In this document: piece after piece, positions 1-7,603 of the stretch
How the letters are laid out: the number at the start of each line of letters is the position of its first letter
Numbering within the stretch: the first letter of the stretch is position 1
From: a virus
Direction: 5' to 3' (one strand)
Length of the DNA stretch: 21,438 bases
Virus record (IMG/VR): IMGVR_UViG_3300033388_005609
Location: 1 to 21,438 of that record
Notes under the pieces: generated by a model
What the model saw: only the letters and a program-made list of their open reading frames with translations
Told to the model about the DNA's origin: nothing
The model's database searches: none
Made by a program: the position numbers and the translations under genes

Positions 1-781
1 CACCATCCTGAATGAGCGAACTTTCAACAACGGCAAAGAAGTTATTGAAACTCCGATTCAGTCTGTTGTTGCAGCAACTAACTCTTTCCCAAACGAGGAG
101 AGTCTGCAAGCTTTCCTCGATCGTTTCTTGTTTCGACCGACAGTCAATCTCCTACAGAAACCAGTCAGCAAACGAATGCTTGACCATTGGTCATTGGGAC
201 TAGAGCCACGCCCGTTGATCGAATCAAAACTAACTGCAGATGATTTGTTGACCCTGCAAAAAGCTGCAGCACGAACGGGTCCCAGCAAAAAATTCGCTGA
301 AGTGTTTGGCGAAGTGATGAACCGATTGGATTCTGCAGGAGTGGAGGTATCTGATCGTCGTCGCGTGGTGAAAGGGTCTGACGAGATCACTCCCAGCATG
401 CTTCTCGATACTCTTCCTCACATCCTGTACCAAACAGAAGACGACAAGGATGCCATTCTCGAATGCTTACACGCATCTATTGTCACAGCCGAGAAGATTC
501 AAAAAGATATTTCTAACGCTGCTAACTCTGTTATGCACACCTTCTACGAATGGAACAGTAAGAAAGCAACCGACATCAGTGCTCTCAACGAGTGTGCTCG
601 GCAAGTGCGCAAGTGTCACAACGATATGAATCTGATCATTTCTAAACTGCGCGATACTTTAGATGATGAAGATCTAGAGGTTACAGAGCAAGCCAGACTC
701 AAACTAATGAAGCTCTACACACAAAGCGAAGCCGATCTCAATCGTATTACTAAAGCTCTTGAACGTTTCACTACTAACTAA
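1..781 (+). CDS. MoxR/RavA-type AAA+ ATPase, C-terminal part (5' end outside window)
   Basis: The frame is open from base 2 to the TAA at 779-781 and enters from outside the window, so only about 259 C-terminal residues are visible. The first residues read TILNERTFNNG, followed by VVAATNSFP and FLDRFLFRP. This order (LNER-F-NG, sensor-1 Asn in AATN, then LDRFLFR) is the signature of the second half of MoxR-family AAA+ modules, and is closest to RavA. The Walker A and B motifs must lie upstream of the window. The rest is alpha-helical and charged, as expected for the AAA lid and a C-terminal helical domain. MoxR ATPases act as chaperone-like remodellers, usually with a VWA-domain partner. That partner gene starts 2 nt downstream, which implies translational coupling. 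An ATG at 128 lies inside the AAA motif region and is not the true start. Confidence 0.85.
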   Translation, partial: TILNERTFNNGKEVIETPIQSVVAATNSFPNEESLQAFLDRFLFRPTVNLLQKPVSKRMLDHWSLGLEPRPLIESKLTADDLLTLQKAAARTGPSKKFAEVFGEVMNRLDSAGVEVSDRRRVVKGSDEITPSMLLDTLPHILYQTEDDKDAILECLHASIVTAEKIQKDISNAANSVMHTFYEWNSKKATDISALNECARQVRKCHNDMNLIISKLRDTLDDEDLEVTEQARLKLMKLYTQSEADLNRITKALERFTTN

Positions 782-783
782 TC

Positions 784-2346
784 ATGAAAAAGCACAAAGC
801 AAAATCACCTCAGATCAAAACAGAGTTCGTCAAAGTTTCCAACAACGACCCTCTGGTTCTACTCGTTTCACCTTTAACAGATTTTTTATGGGAAGACTTT
901 GTTCGCGACTCTGCTCCACGGGTTAAGTATCTGGCGAATCACTACGACATCAGTAAACTTTCTCGGTTCGGCAAAGAACTCTTCGAGGCTTTGTACCAGG
1001 GCGAAGATGTCACTCCTGTAATTTCACTTCAAGACGCAGAGGATTACTTCCGCGCAATACAAGATGAAGAACAAGCAGCGCCTCCAAAAAACTACAAACC
1101 AGAAAATGCTTTTTGGATTGGTCTCATGCAAGACGTGGTGAACTCAACCGCGTGGCTTAGCGTGTCTCCCGTGTGTTATGGCAACCAATGGAACTCAGGT
1201 AATAACTCTATTTGTATTCTTAATCGACTCAGTGAAGTTCTGACCCAGCAAATTGATCAAGCTTTGCTCGATGCCACGGCGTTGAGCGAGGCTGCTCAAG
1301 AGTTAGAAGACTTACGTCAACGGTATGTACAAGCAAAGAAGGACGGTGATTTGAAGAAAGCAAAGGAGATTCGCGAAATGGGTAAACAGCTGGGAAGCAG
1401 CATCGAAAAGTATCAGAACCAGATGCGCGAGGAGATGCGCCCTCAGGTACAAGAGGCTGTTAATAAAGCAATGCAAGAAGCCAAGGACATAAACCAAGCC
1501 ATGTCTAATCTCGCAGGAACAAATGAGGGGAAAGAAAATCGCAGAGACTTAAGTGAGCAACGTGATTTAGCCAACAAACTAAGAAACAATAAGGAGCTAC
1601 TTCGTTTAGCCAATCGACTTGGTGCATTGCGCCGAGCATGGACCAAGCGCAAGAGAGCACGTATGAACCGATCTACTTACAGCGATATAGTCGGAGTCAA
1701 GTTCTCAGACTCAATACATCAAGCGCTTCCCATTGAGCTGGCATTGGCTGCCACGGAGGAAGGTCGAGCATTGTTTGCTCTCAAATACTCCCAGAAGAAT
1801 CTTCTCAGTAAGGACTACGAGGCTCCAACAAGGAACCTTGATCGAGGACCCATCCTTATGTACGTAGACGTAAGTGGATCCATGCACGGAGAGTCAGAGC
1901 TGTGGTCCAAAGCTATGGCTTTCGTTGTGGCAGAGGAAGCTTTAAAGCAAAAGCGTGAGGTACACATATGTTTGTTTGATGTCAGAGTGCGCCAGCGGTT
2001 GGTACTCAAACCTGAGACACCTAACAAAGAAGAGCTGTTAAATTTTTGCTTGAGCTGGGTATGTAACGGAGGCACCTGTTTCGACAAAGTGCTAACAGAT
2101 GCTATGGAGCACATGTGCTTCACAACACGAACTGACATCCTTATGATTACTGATGGTAATGATGGTGTTGATGCGGATCTGTTAGAGACCTTTGTGGAAG
2201 GAAAGAAAGATTTCGGTGTGGAAATGAACTGCTTCTGCATCGGAGAGATGAGTAATACCCTACGCTTATTTGCAGATGATGTTCGCGAAGTCAACATTGA
2301 AAACGACGCTGACTCCTCTGAATTGTTTCAAAATGTCCTGTTGTAA
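784..2346 (+). CDS. VWA-domain protein (ViaA/CoxE-like partner of the MoxR ATPase)
   Basis: This is a 520-aa protein. Its C-terminal third is a von Willebrand factor A domain with an intact metal site (MIDAS): DVSGS at D362/S364/S366, the Thr of NGGT at T431, and the Asp of MITDG at D457. Residues about 160-300 are Lys/Glu/Gln-rich and likely form long helices or a coiled coil. The N-terminal region has no motif I recognise. MoxR ATPases and VWA proteins occur as gene pairs in bacteria; in E. coli RavA and ViaA form a complex and influence metalloprotein maturation. The ATG at 784 sits 2 nt after the ATPase stop. Size and architecture match ViaA (about 480 aa). The pairing and intact MIDAS make a functional complex likely; the client is unknown. 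Confidence 0.85.
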   Translation: MKKHKAKSPQIKTEFVKVSNNDPLVLLVSPLTDFLWEDFVRDSAPRVKYLANHYDISKLSRFGKELFEALYQGEDVTPVISLQDAEDYFRAIQDEEQAAPPKNYKPENAFWIGLMQDVVNSTAWLSVSPVCYGNQWNSGNNSICILNRLSEVLTQQIDQALLDATALSEAAQELEDLRQRYVQAKKDGDLKKAKEIREMGKQLGSSIEKYQNQMREEMRPQVQEAVNKAMQEAKDINQAMSNLAGTNEGKENRRDLSEQRDLANKLRNNKELLRLANRLGALRRAWTKRKRARMNRSTYSDIVGVKFSDSIHQALPIELALAATEEGRALFALKYSQKNLLSKDYEAPTRNLDRGPILMYVDVSGSMHGESELWSKAMAFVVAEEALKQKREVHICLFDVRVRQRLVLKPETPNKEELLNFCLSWVCNGGTCFDKVLTDAMEHMCFTTRTDILMITDGNDGVDADLLETFVEGKKDFGVEMNCFCIGEMSNTLRLFADDVREVNIENDADSSELFQNVLL

Positions 2347-2354
2347 CCAACAGT

Positions 2355-2373
2355 GCATAGCATGTAACTATGC
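2355..2373 (+). promoter_or_regulatory. Intercistronic RNA hairpin without U-tract
   Basis: GCATAG at 2355-2360 and CTATGC at 2368-2373 are perfect complements around a 7-nt loop, in the 39-nt gap after the VWA gene and 12 nt before the GTG start of the next gene. A T.G pair can extend the stem by one. No T-run follows on either strand, so it is not a typical intrinsic terminator. It could be a processing site, a partial attenuator or a translation-control element. Confidence 0.35.
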
Positions 2374-2385
2374 GGGTAAAAAACA

Positions 2386-2811
2386 GTGAGCACAGTAACA
2401 CCGGAAATGTTAGAAGAGATAAGACGTATAACAACCAGACACACCAACATCACGAACAACAAAATGACCTTGATGGAGTGGCTCTCAGATATTTTTATTG
2501 CTGAACTTTTTGATCCAGACAAGGTAAGCGCTGAGGTTTACGAAGCAAAAGATGCAAAGCTGACTTACATACCTGGTCTACAAGTATTCAACATCCTCAT
2601 TTATGTGACCGAAAATGGTTGTTCAAAGGAAATTACTCTTCCATTAAGTATTGCTTTGGAGGACACTATTGGATGTACTGATATATCAGAGGCTAAAGAC
2701 AACCTTAAGTTTATGAAGAGCGACTGCACCTTTATCGCTAAAGAGATGCAGATGAGAATAAATGATGCGCTGTATCTCTATTCACGCAGTTGGCCTCTGT
2801 TTGACTGTTGA
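2386..2811 (+). CDS. Hypothetical protein, 141 aa
   Basis: This acidic protein has no motif I recognise. It opens with a helix-rich segment (about residues 5-45, including MTLMEWLSDIF) and continues as mixed alpha/beta to a C-terminus ending SWPLFDC. No signal peptide or membrane segment is visible. The longest frame starts at GTG 2386; ATG at 2407 (residue 8) is an equally possible start, and neither has a clear Shine-Dalgarno. It follows the MoxR-VWA pair by 39 nt on the same strand and may be part of that transcript, so it could be an accessory or client protein. That link rests on position only. Confidence 0.65.
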   Translation: MSTVTPEMLEEIRRITTRHTNITNNKMTLMEWLSDIFIAELFDPDKVSAEVYEAKDAKLTYIPGLQVFNILIYVTENGCSKEITLPLSIALEDTIGCTDISEAKDNLKFMKSDCTFIAKEMQMRINDALYLYSRSWPLFDC

Positions 2812-2820
2812 ATATTGACG

Positions 2821-2849
2821 TTGCAGCAATTAAATGAGCACCTTATAAC
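2821..2849 (+). promoter_or_regulatory. Candidate sigma70-type promoter upstream of the 257-aa gene
   Basis: TTGCAG at 2821-2826 and TATAAC at 2844-2849 are separated by exactly 17 nt, 20 nt before the ATG at 2870. The -10 box matches consensus at 5 of 6 positions, but the -35 box matches only at TTG. A very similar arrangement (TTGCAC, 17 nt, CATAAT) lies upstream of the primase-helicase gene, which supports both modestly. Confidence 0.35.
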
Positions 2850-2869
2850 TGCATCGTTGCACCAAAGAC

Positions 2870-3643
2870 ATGCTCATTTCATTCACACTTGGTTCCACCA
2901 AACTCGACAAGTCTGAATCCAACGCTCTTCTTTCGCTGTGCTCAGAGGGAAGCATCACTATCGATCTCCTGAAACACATGAAAGGAGTTACAAGTGAAAA
3001 GGTTTTTGCTAAAGCTGTTGAGGATAAAAACCCTAAGCTGGCAAGCCTGGCAGCAAAGCTTGCCATGGAAGGAGGAACGCGATTCAATCCCTCCCCAAAA
3101 AGAAAATATCAAAAGTCCGGTAAGACATCAGTAGCAGCTGTCGTCACAGTATCGAAGGATCCTTTCGACGCACTTCACGAGATCCTCGCCAACAACAAGC
3201 TTAAGAATGTGGGAGCTGCAATGATCTTGAACTCACTGTCTGATGGACACTCCAGGAACCTGAGAGAGATTGCAGAAGACTGTGTAAACCACCTTGCTAA
3301 CTTCAGTTATGTAAGTCCCGATGAAGCTCCACGGCTGTTTAGGGGTTTTGAAAAAACAAAGCGCGGTTACGTTGCCCTCATCAGTAAGACCACCGACCGC
3401 AACGCTTATCACTCATCACCGATCTACACAGCCATGCGTGAAGGATTGAAGTACCTCCAAAGCGTAGGCTTGGTCAACCTTCAGAAAGAGGTGAGCTTCG
3501 GTTCGATCGATAAAAGCGATGGGGACTTTGAGTCCCATCTGCAACGAAAGGTGTACATCGTGTCACTCAATAAGAAAGGTATGCAAATTATGCGCAACTG
3601 GAACGATTCAGAAGACTTCATTGCAAACTTCTGGAAACAGTGA
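2870..3643 (+). CDS. Hypothetical protein, 257 aa, possible winged-helix C-terminus
   Basis: The N-terminal 75 residues are helical. Residues about 80-105 form a basic, low-complexity linker (PSPKRKYQKSGKTS). The C-terminal half is a well-folded-looking alpha/beta region: helices at about 180-200 (SPIYTAMREGLKYLQSVGLV) are followed by two strands separated by an acidic loop (KVYIVSLNKKG). This helix-helix-hairpin pattern resembles a winged helix-turn-helix, but I cannot identify a family. ATG 2870 is the first start in the frame and has only a weak purine run upstream. It is the last gene before the strong terminator at 3669-3702, and a candidate promoter precedes it, so it may be transcribed alone as well as with the genes upstream. 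Its role is unknown; DNA binding is a guess. Confidence 0.7.
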   Translation: MLISFTLGSTKLDKSESNALLSLCSEGSITIDLLKHMKGVTSEKVFAKAVEDKNPKLASLAAKLAMEGGTRFNPSPKRKYQKSGKTSVAAVVTVSKDPFDALHEILANNKLKNVGAAMILNSLSDGHSRNLREIAEDCVNHLANFSYVSPDEAPRLFRGFEKTKRGYVALISKTTDRNAYHSSPIYTAMREGLKYLQSVGLVNLQKEVSFGSIDKSDGDFESHLQRKVYIVSLNKKGMQIMRNWNDSEDFIANFWKQ

Positions 3644-3668
3644 CACCATCGGATTGAGGGACTAGCTT

Positions 3669-3702
3669 GGAGGGCGCTTAGTGGGAGTGCCCTCCTTTTT
3701 TT
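3669..3702 (+). terminator. Strong rho-independent terminator
   Basis: GGAGGGCGC at 3669-3677 pairs with GTGCCCTCC at 3687-3695 (9 bp with one G.U) around a 9-nt loop, followed directly by seven T residues at 3696-3702. It ends the first plus-strand unit after the 257-aa gene and lies 35 nt before the polymerase start. It also argues against starting the polymerase at GTG 3681, which falls inside the loop. Confidence 0.9.
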
Positions 3703-3737
3703 GTCTAAGCGTCAACTCCAGCTCTGATCGAGATCAA

Positions 3738-5651
3738 ATGGACTTCACCTTCTCCTACATCACGGACGACGCCGAAGCTCTGGCAGCAATTGAGAAGCTT
3801 CACGGTTCCGAAAAACTTTGCCTTGACTTTGAGACCACTGGTCTGGATTGTCGCATAGCCAAGCCACGCCTTCTGCAGCTTTGTTCTTCCTCGACTGAGG
3901 TTGAAGAGCGGGAAGTAAGTGTCTTTGATTTCTTCAAGCTGTCTCATAAAACCATCTCGAAACTTCTATCGCTGGTAGAGACCCGTGAGATGCTGGTCGG
4001 ACAGAACCTTTACTTCGATGCTCAGTTCCTATTCGCTCTGGGTGTCGATTTCAGAGGCAAAGTTTTTGACACTATGATCGCAGAACGCGTACTGCGTGCA
4101 GGATACAAAGAAGTTAAGTTCAGCCCAAAAATAAATAAGAAGTACTATGCAGAGATTTCTAACTCACTTAAAGCTATAGCTGAGCGTAGACTTAACATCG
4201 AAGTCGAAAAAGAAGAACAGAGAAGTGATTGGTCTGTAGACGAACTTACTGACTCTCAAATTGAATACGCAGCTAAGGACGTAGCCATTCTCCCTGAGAT
4301 CGCAGCTGATCAACTAAAGGAGCTGACCGAGGAAAACCTTCTTCCTGTCTACGGTTTGGAATCTAAGATCATCTTCCCAGTGGCGAAGATGTCTTACACA
4401 GGCTTCAATGTTGATATCACTAAGTTGAAAGCTCTAGAAGCTGAGATTGAGCAGGAGCTTGACAGACTCACTACGATATTTTGTGAGTCATTAGACGAGC
4501 GACTTCCCGATGGACACAAACTCCCACGAGGATTGGATGGCTCTATTTCAGTCAGCAAGAACATCAAGAAAGGATTTAACCCAGGATCCAACGCTCAGTG
4601 CCTTAAACACTTCGAAGTTGTTGGCATCGATGTACCAACTAACTATGCAACAGGAAAACCGACGCTCAGCCAGATCGACTTAGCTGAGTTTGCCAGCGAC
4701 GACGAAACCCTTAACCATCTGCGTAGGAGAACGAAGTGTGAAACTCGCCTTGGTCATGTTAAAAGGTTGCTTAGTAACATTCATCCTCTTAGCCATCGTA
4801 TCCATAGTGGGTATAAGCAGTACGGAGCTAACTCTGGACGCTTTACTTCGGTGGGCAGCAAGCGGGTCGCAGCCTCAAAAGTTAAAACAGAATTCGCAAT
4901 AAACTGCCAGCAGATACCACGCGACAAGAAGTTCCGAGAGTGTTTCGTTGCGTCACCCGGATACAAACTGATTGTCTGTGACTTCTCTCAGATTGAACTG
5001 CGTTTGGGTGCGGAGTTAGTTCCAGTCCCGCAGATGATGCAAGCGTTCATGGAGGGCAAAGACCTTCATACTGTGACTGCAAGCCTGATCCACCAAATAC
5101 CATTCGAAGAGGTAACAAAAGAACAAAGACAACAGGGCAAGACTATGAACTTTGCGTTGCTTTATGGTATGGGTTATAAAAAGTATCGCACCTACTCAGC
5201 CCAGTCAGGGAACATATTGACCCTTTCAGAGGCAAAATTAAATCACGCAGCGTTTCACAGGGCGTACCCGCAATTAAAATCGTGGCATAAAGACTGCGCC
5301 AACCTTGTAGAAGACGGGTGGACTTACAGTCGCACAGCCACGGGTAGGAGGCGTCTCCTCTCTTACGATGACGCTTCTATGATGGTTTGTGCTAACAACA
5401 CTATTCAGGGAGCTGGAGCAGACATCCTGAAAATATCTCTCGCCAATTTAGTAGAGAAGATGGAAGGGGATGACGTAAGGTTAATTGCATGCGTGCATGA
5501 TGAGATTGTGATTGAAGCTGTAGAAGAAAAAGCTGAACACTACAAGAAGATACTGGAGCAGTGCATGAAGGAAGGAGGGGAAAAAATCCTCAAAGAAGTG
5601 CCCGTACTTGCAGACGCTGCTATCGGAGAAAACTGGGCGGAAGCCAAGTAA
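3738..5651 (+). CDS. polA: Family A DNA polymerase with 3'-5' exonuclease
   Basis: This replicative polymerase has 637 aa from ATG 3738. The N-terminal DnaQ-like proofreading domain has all three motifs: DFETTGLD (D30, E32), NLYFDAQF (D94) and YAAKD (Y177, D181). The polymerase domain has motif A CDFSQIELR (D415), motif B RQQGKTMNFALLYG (R464, K468, F472, Y476) and motif C VHDE (D588). The C-terminus GENWAEAK matches the usual end of the family. There is no 5'-3' exonuclease domain, as in T7-type phage enzymes. F472 aligns with E. coli Phe762. The frame is open back to a GTG at 3681, but that codon lies in the terminator hairpin, so I place the start at ATG 3738. It is the first gene after that terminator. 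Confidence 0.95.
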   Translation: MDFTFSYITDDAEALAAIEKLHGSEKLCLDFETTGLDCRIAKPRLLQLCSSSTEVEEREVSVFDFFKLSHKTISKLLSLVETREMLVGQNLYFDAQFLFALGVDFRGKVFDTMIAERVLRAGYKEVKFSPKINKKYYAEISNSLKAIAERRLNIEVEKEEQRSDWSVDELTDSQIEYAAKDVAILPEIAADQLKELTEENLLPVYGLESKIIFPVAKMSYTGFNVDITKLKALEAEIEQELDRLTTIFCESLDERLPDGHKLPRGLDGSISVSKNIKKGFNPGSNAQCLKHFEVVGIDVPTNYATGKPTLSQIDLAEFASDDETLNHLRRRTKCETRLGHVKRLLSNIHPLSHRIHSGYKQYGANSGRFTSVGSKRVAASKVKTEFAINCQQIPRDKKFRECFVASPGYKLIVCDFSQIELRLGAELVPVPQMMQAFMEGKDLHTVTASLIHQIPFEEVTKEQRQQGKTMNFALLYGMGYKKYRTYSAQSGNILTLSEAKLNHAAFHRAYPQLKSWHKDCANLVEDGWTYSRTATGRRRLLSYDDASMMVCANNTIQGAGADILKISLANLVEKMEGDDVRLIACVHDEIVIEAVEEKAEHYKKILEQCMKEGGEKILKEVPVLADAAIGENWAEAK

Positions 5652-5686
5652 CCGTACTAGTATCTTGGCAGCATAAAGACAGTCCC

Positions 5687-6247
5687 TTGGAGATTACAAA
5701 TATCCCGGCTGAGAAGGAGATCTTTACAGCAAAGACTGACCTAGGTTTTGTCGGATGCTGCAGGATCGATCAAGGGATTGTCTTCACTTCTGAAGTATTC
5801 CCTAAGGCACTTGTTGCTGCTAATGCTGCTAGACGATTAAAGAAAGAGCTGAATACTGGCACTAAACCAACACTCAAGGCAGTTTCTGAAGTTACGAAGA
5901 AGCCCACGGCTTCTAAAAAGAATCAGAAGAGTGTTAAGCCACTTAAACAAAAAGGTACAAAAAGATCTAAAAAGTCTCTAACCTACGCCTGCACGCTTTA
6001 TACAGCGGAAGAAATTGAAACCATGCCGCTGCTTAGTTTCCGCGAAGTTTGGGTAATAACAAGGTATGGCGATTACGTTTCCGATGCCTTAAACCATGAG
6101 AAGAAAAGACTGGTAGCTTACTGTGGCACAAAAGAATCAGCTAAGCCATACGGATGTCACGAAGAAGCCAAGCGAGTTATGAGAACTCTGAAAGGAGTTG
6201 TAGGACCAGGATTCAACCTACAAAGGTTCTTCGTCAGAACAGATTGA
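5687..6247 (+). CDS. Hypothetical basic protein following DNA polymerase; start uncertain
   Basis: The frame is open from GTG 5561, but residues encoded before about 5648 look like an out-of-frame reading of the polymerase C-terminus (Arg/Cys-rich). Protein-like sequence begins near VTVLVSWQHKDSP. There is no ATG or GTG in that zone; TTG 5687 is the first usable codon after the polymerase stop, giving 186 aa. The protein has an N-terminal beta-rich part, a central Lys/Ser/Thr-rich linker (about residues 65-105 from TTG 5687) and a C-terminal part including a Cys/His stretch (YGCHEEAKRVM) and the end NLQRFFVRTD. No family is recognised. It probably shares a transcript with the polymerase. Confidence 0.6.
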   Translation: MEITNIPAEKEIFTAKTDLGFVGCCRIDQGIVFTSEVFPKALVAANAARRLKKELNTGTKPTLKAVSEVTKKPTASKKNQKSVKPLKQKGTKRSKKSLTYACTLYTAEEIETMPLLSFREVWVITRYGDYVSDALNHEKKRLVAYCGTKESAKPYGCHEEAKRVMRTLKGVVGPGFNLQRFFVRTD

Positions 6248-6283
6248 GGCTGTTAAAATAAGTCCTAAAGCGTAATCGTAGAG

Positions 6284-7558
6284 ATGGTCAGCTCTGCAAA
6301 TACAAACCAACAATCTTCCCGACGTGGGCAACCTGGGAGTCGGTTGTTGAATCTTCTGGACAACGAAGATTTTATTTCTGGTATTGCGCAGCGGTTGAAC
6401 TCAGCACGGGACCTTGAGAACGCGCAGCGTTTAGACGGCACGGACGCACAGGCGACTAGAGAGAGTATCGAACGATATGCAGGCGATGCATTTAAAAACG
6501 CTGCAGCTGGAGGAACAACTGCCGTAGGCGGCGCAAAGCCGATTAACATCCAAGCTTCTTCTACAACAACTTCCCCAGTTGCAGCGGAAGATTCTGGAAC
6601 TGAGACGGTTCGAGGATTAGAGCAAGTCGACAGTCCAGCTACTGGTGGTCAAGGTTCATCAGGAAGACCTGGAAGTAGCTACGTCAAATCAACTGGAACT
6701 GATACTTACTATTCGAACCTTTTCCCACGGGAAGTAACTGAGACTCAGATCTTCGGTCGAGGAGCAAACACTCTGGGTTACCAAACTGGAGGTAAAAACC
6801 CTGCAGTCAAAACCACTTATGAGTATCTCGGTACTCCTTTGCCTCCCGTTGAAGCAGGCAGCGGAGGCGGTGACGGAGGGGGTGCCACTGCTACAGCTAA
6901 CGCCACTGTCAACTTCACCCCTCAGCAAAAAAAGGAGGACCAATTCTTAGAAAGAACTTTGCGGTCGTTCATCGGTGATCAATCCGGTGAACTGGATACC
7001 ATTGGTGCTCGCGGCATCGGTGAGTACATGGGATACTACGGTGACAAGTTTGGTGGCAACGAGGAGATCCTCGCGAAGGCACGCCAAGAAGGAATCAAGT
7101 TTGGTCCCACGGCAGCTCAGACGCTTGGCATTAACACTGATACCAGTTCTTACCGAGGTGATCAAGATTCAACTGAAGGTGCAATTGGTCTTGAGGCAGT
7201 CAAGCGTATGCGCAATCAAGGCTTAAGTGACACTGCAATCAAACAGTTTGCTCAACAACAGGGTATTAAGTACGGACCTAAAGCTTTAGAAGCTCTTGGT
7301 GCAGATCCCAGCCAAGCTTATCAAGCACCTGCCGCAGCTCCTGCAGCAGCACCGGCTCCATCACAAGCAGCTAGGGAAATTGCTGCGACTTACCAGACAG
7401 GTTCAAATGTGCCTCAGTCCAGCGGGGGTGGTCAAGCAATTGGTGAACAGGGTCTGATGAACATGGCTGCTGCCAGAGGTATTACTTTCGCACAAGCACG
7501 CGACCAAGCACGGTCAGCTGGCATGCAGATTGGAGCAAAGGCAGCCGCACGTCGTTGA
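6284..7558 (+). CDS. 424-aa Gly/Ala-rich protein with three copies of a helical module
   Basis: The first 60 residues are polar and helical. Residues 70-220 are low-complexity, rich in Gly, Ser, Thr and Pro. Three related modules follow at about 229-283, 291-339 and 383-422. Each has IG..G, a helix, a turn with Gly, a second helix ending in G(I/M)..G, and a short helix with K/A-A. Examples are QQQGIKYGPKALEALG in copy 2 and SAGMQIGAKAAA in copy 3. An Ala/Pro linker (346-362) separates copies 2 and 3. The next gene encodes a single free copy of the module. Composition suggests a virion or scaffold-like protein, but the surrounding replication genes leave other roles open. ATG 6284 has a weak GTAGAG upstream. 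No signal peptide or membrane segment is seen. Confidence 0.8.
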   Translation: MVSSANTNQQSSRRGQPGSRLLNLLDNEDFISGIAQRLNSARDLENAQRLDGTDAQATRESIERYAGDAFKNAAAGGTTAVGGAKPINIQASSTTTSPVAAEDSGTETVRGLEQVDSPATGGQGSSGRPGSSYVKSTGTDTYYSNLFPREVTETQIFGRGANTLGYQTGGKNPAVKTTYEYLGTPLPPVEAGSGGGDGGGATATANATVNFTPQQKKEDQFLERTLRSFIGDQSGELDTIGARGIGEYMGYYGDKFGGNEEILAKARQEGIKFGPTAAQTLGINTDTSSYRGDQDSTEGAIGLEAVKRMRNQGLSDTAIKQFAQQQGIKYGPKALEALGADPSQAYQAPAAAPAAAPAPSQAAREIAATYQTGSNVPQSSGGGQAIGEQGLMNMAAARGITFAQARDQARSAGMQIGAKAAARR

Positions 7559-7576
7559 CGATGTAATAGGCATCGT
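7558..7576 (+). promoter_or_regulatory. Intercistronic hairpin after the 424-aa gene
   Basis: ACGATG (7558-7563) and CATCGT (7571-7576) are perfect complements around a 7-nt loop and start at the last base of the 424-aa gene's stop codon. The following TAGATTATT is not a clean T-run, so this is at best a weak terminator or an mRNA-stabilising or processing hairpin in the 45-nt gap before the 65-aa gene. Confidence 0.3.
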
Positions 7577-7603
7577 TAGATTATTCCCATTGAATATTTA
7601 GCG

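Noticed and set aside
1815-2297. Minus-strand ORF of 160 aa
   Set aside because: Lies entirely opposite the VWA domain, whose MIDAS residues show the plus strand is coding.
3681-3737. GTG 3681 as polymerase start (19 extra residues)
   Set aside because: The codon lies in the loop of the terminator at 3669-3702 and the added residues are Ser-rich and unlike the polymerase; ATG 3738 fits better.
5577-5651. Programmed -1 frameshift fusing polymerase to the next gene at the A6 run
   Set aside because: The codons around the run do not form a classical X XXY YYZ heptamer, and the shift would remove the conserved polymerase end GENWAEAK; kept only as a remote option.
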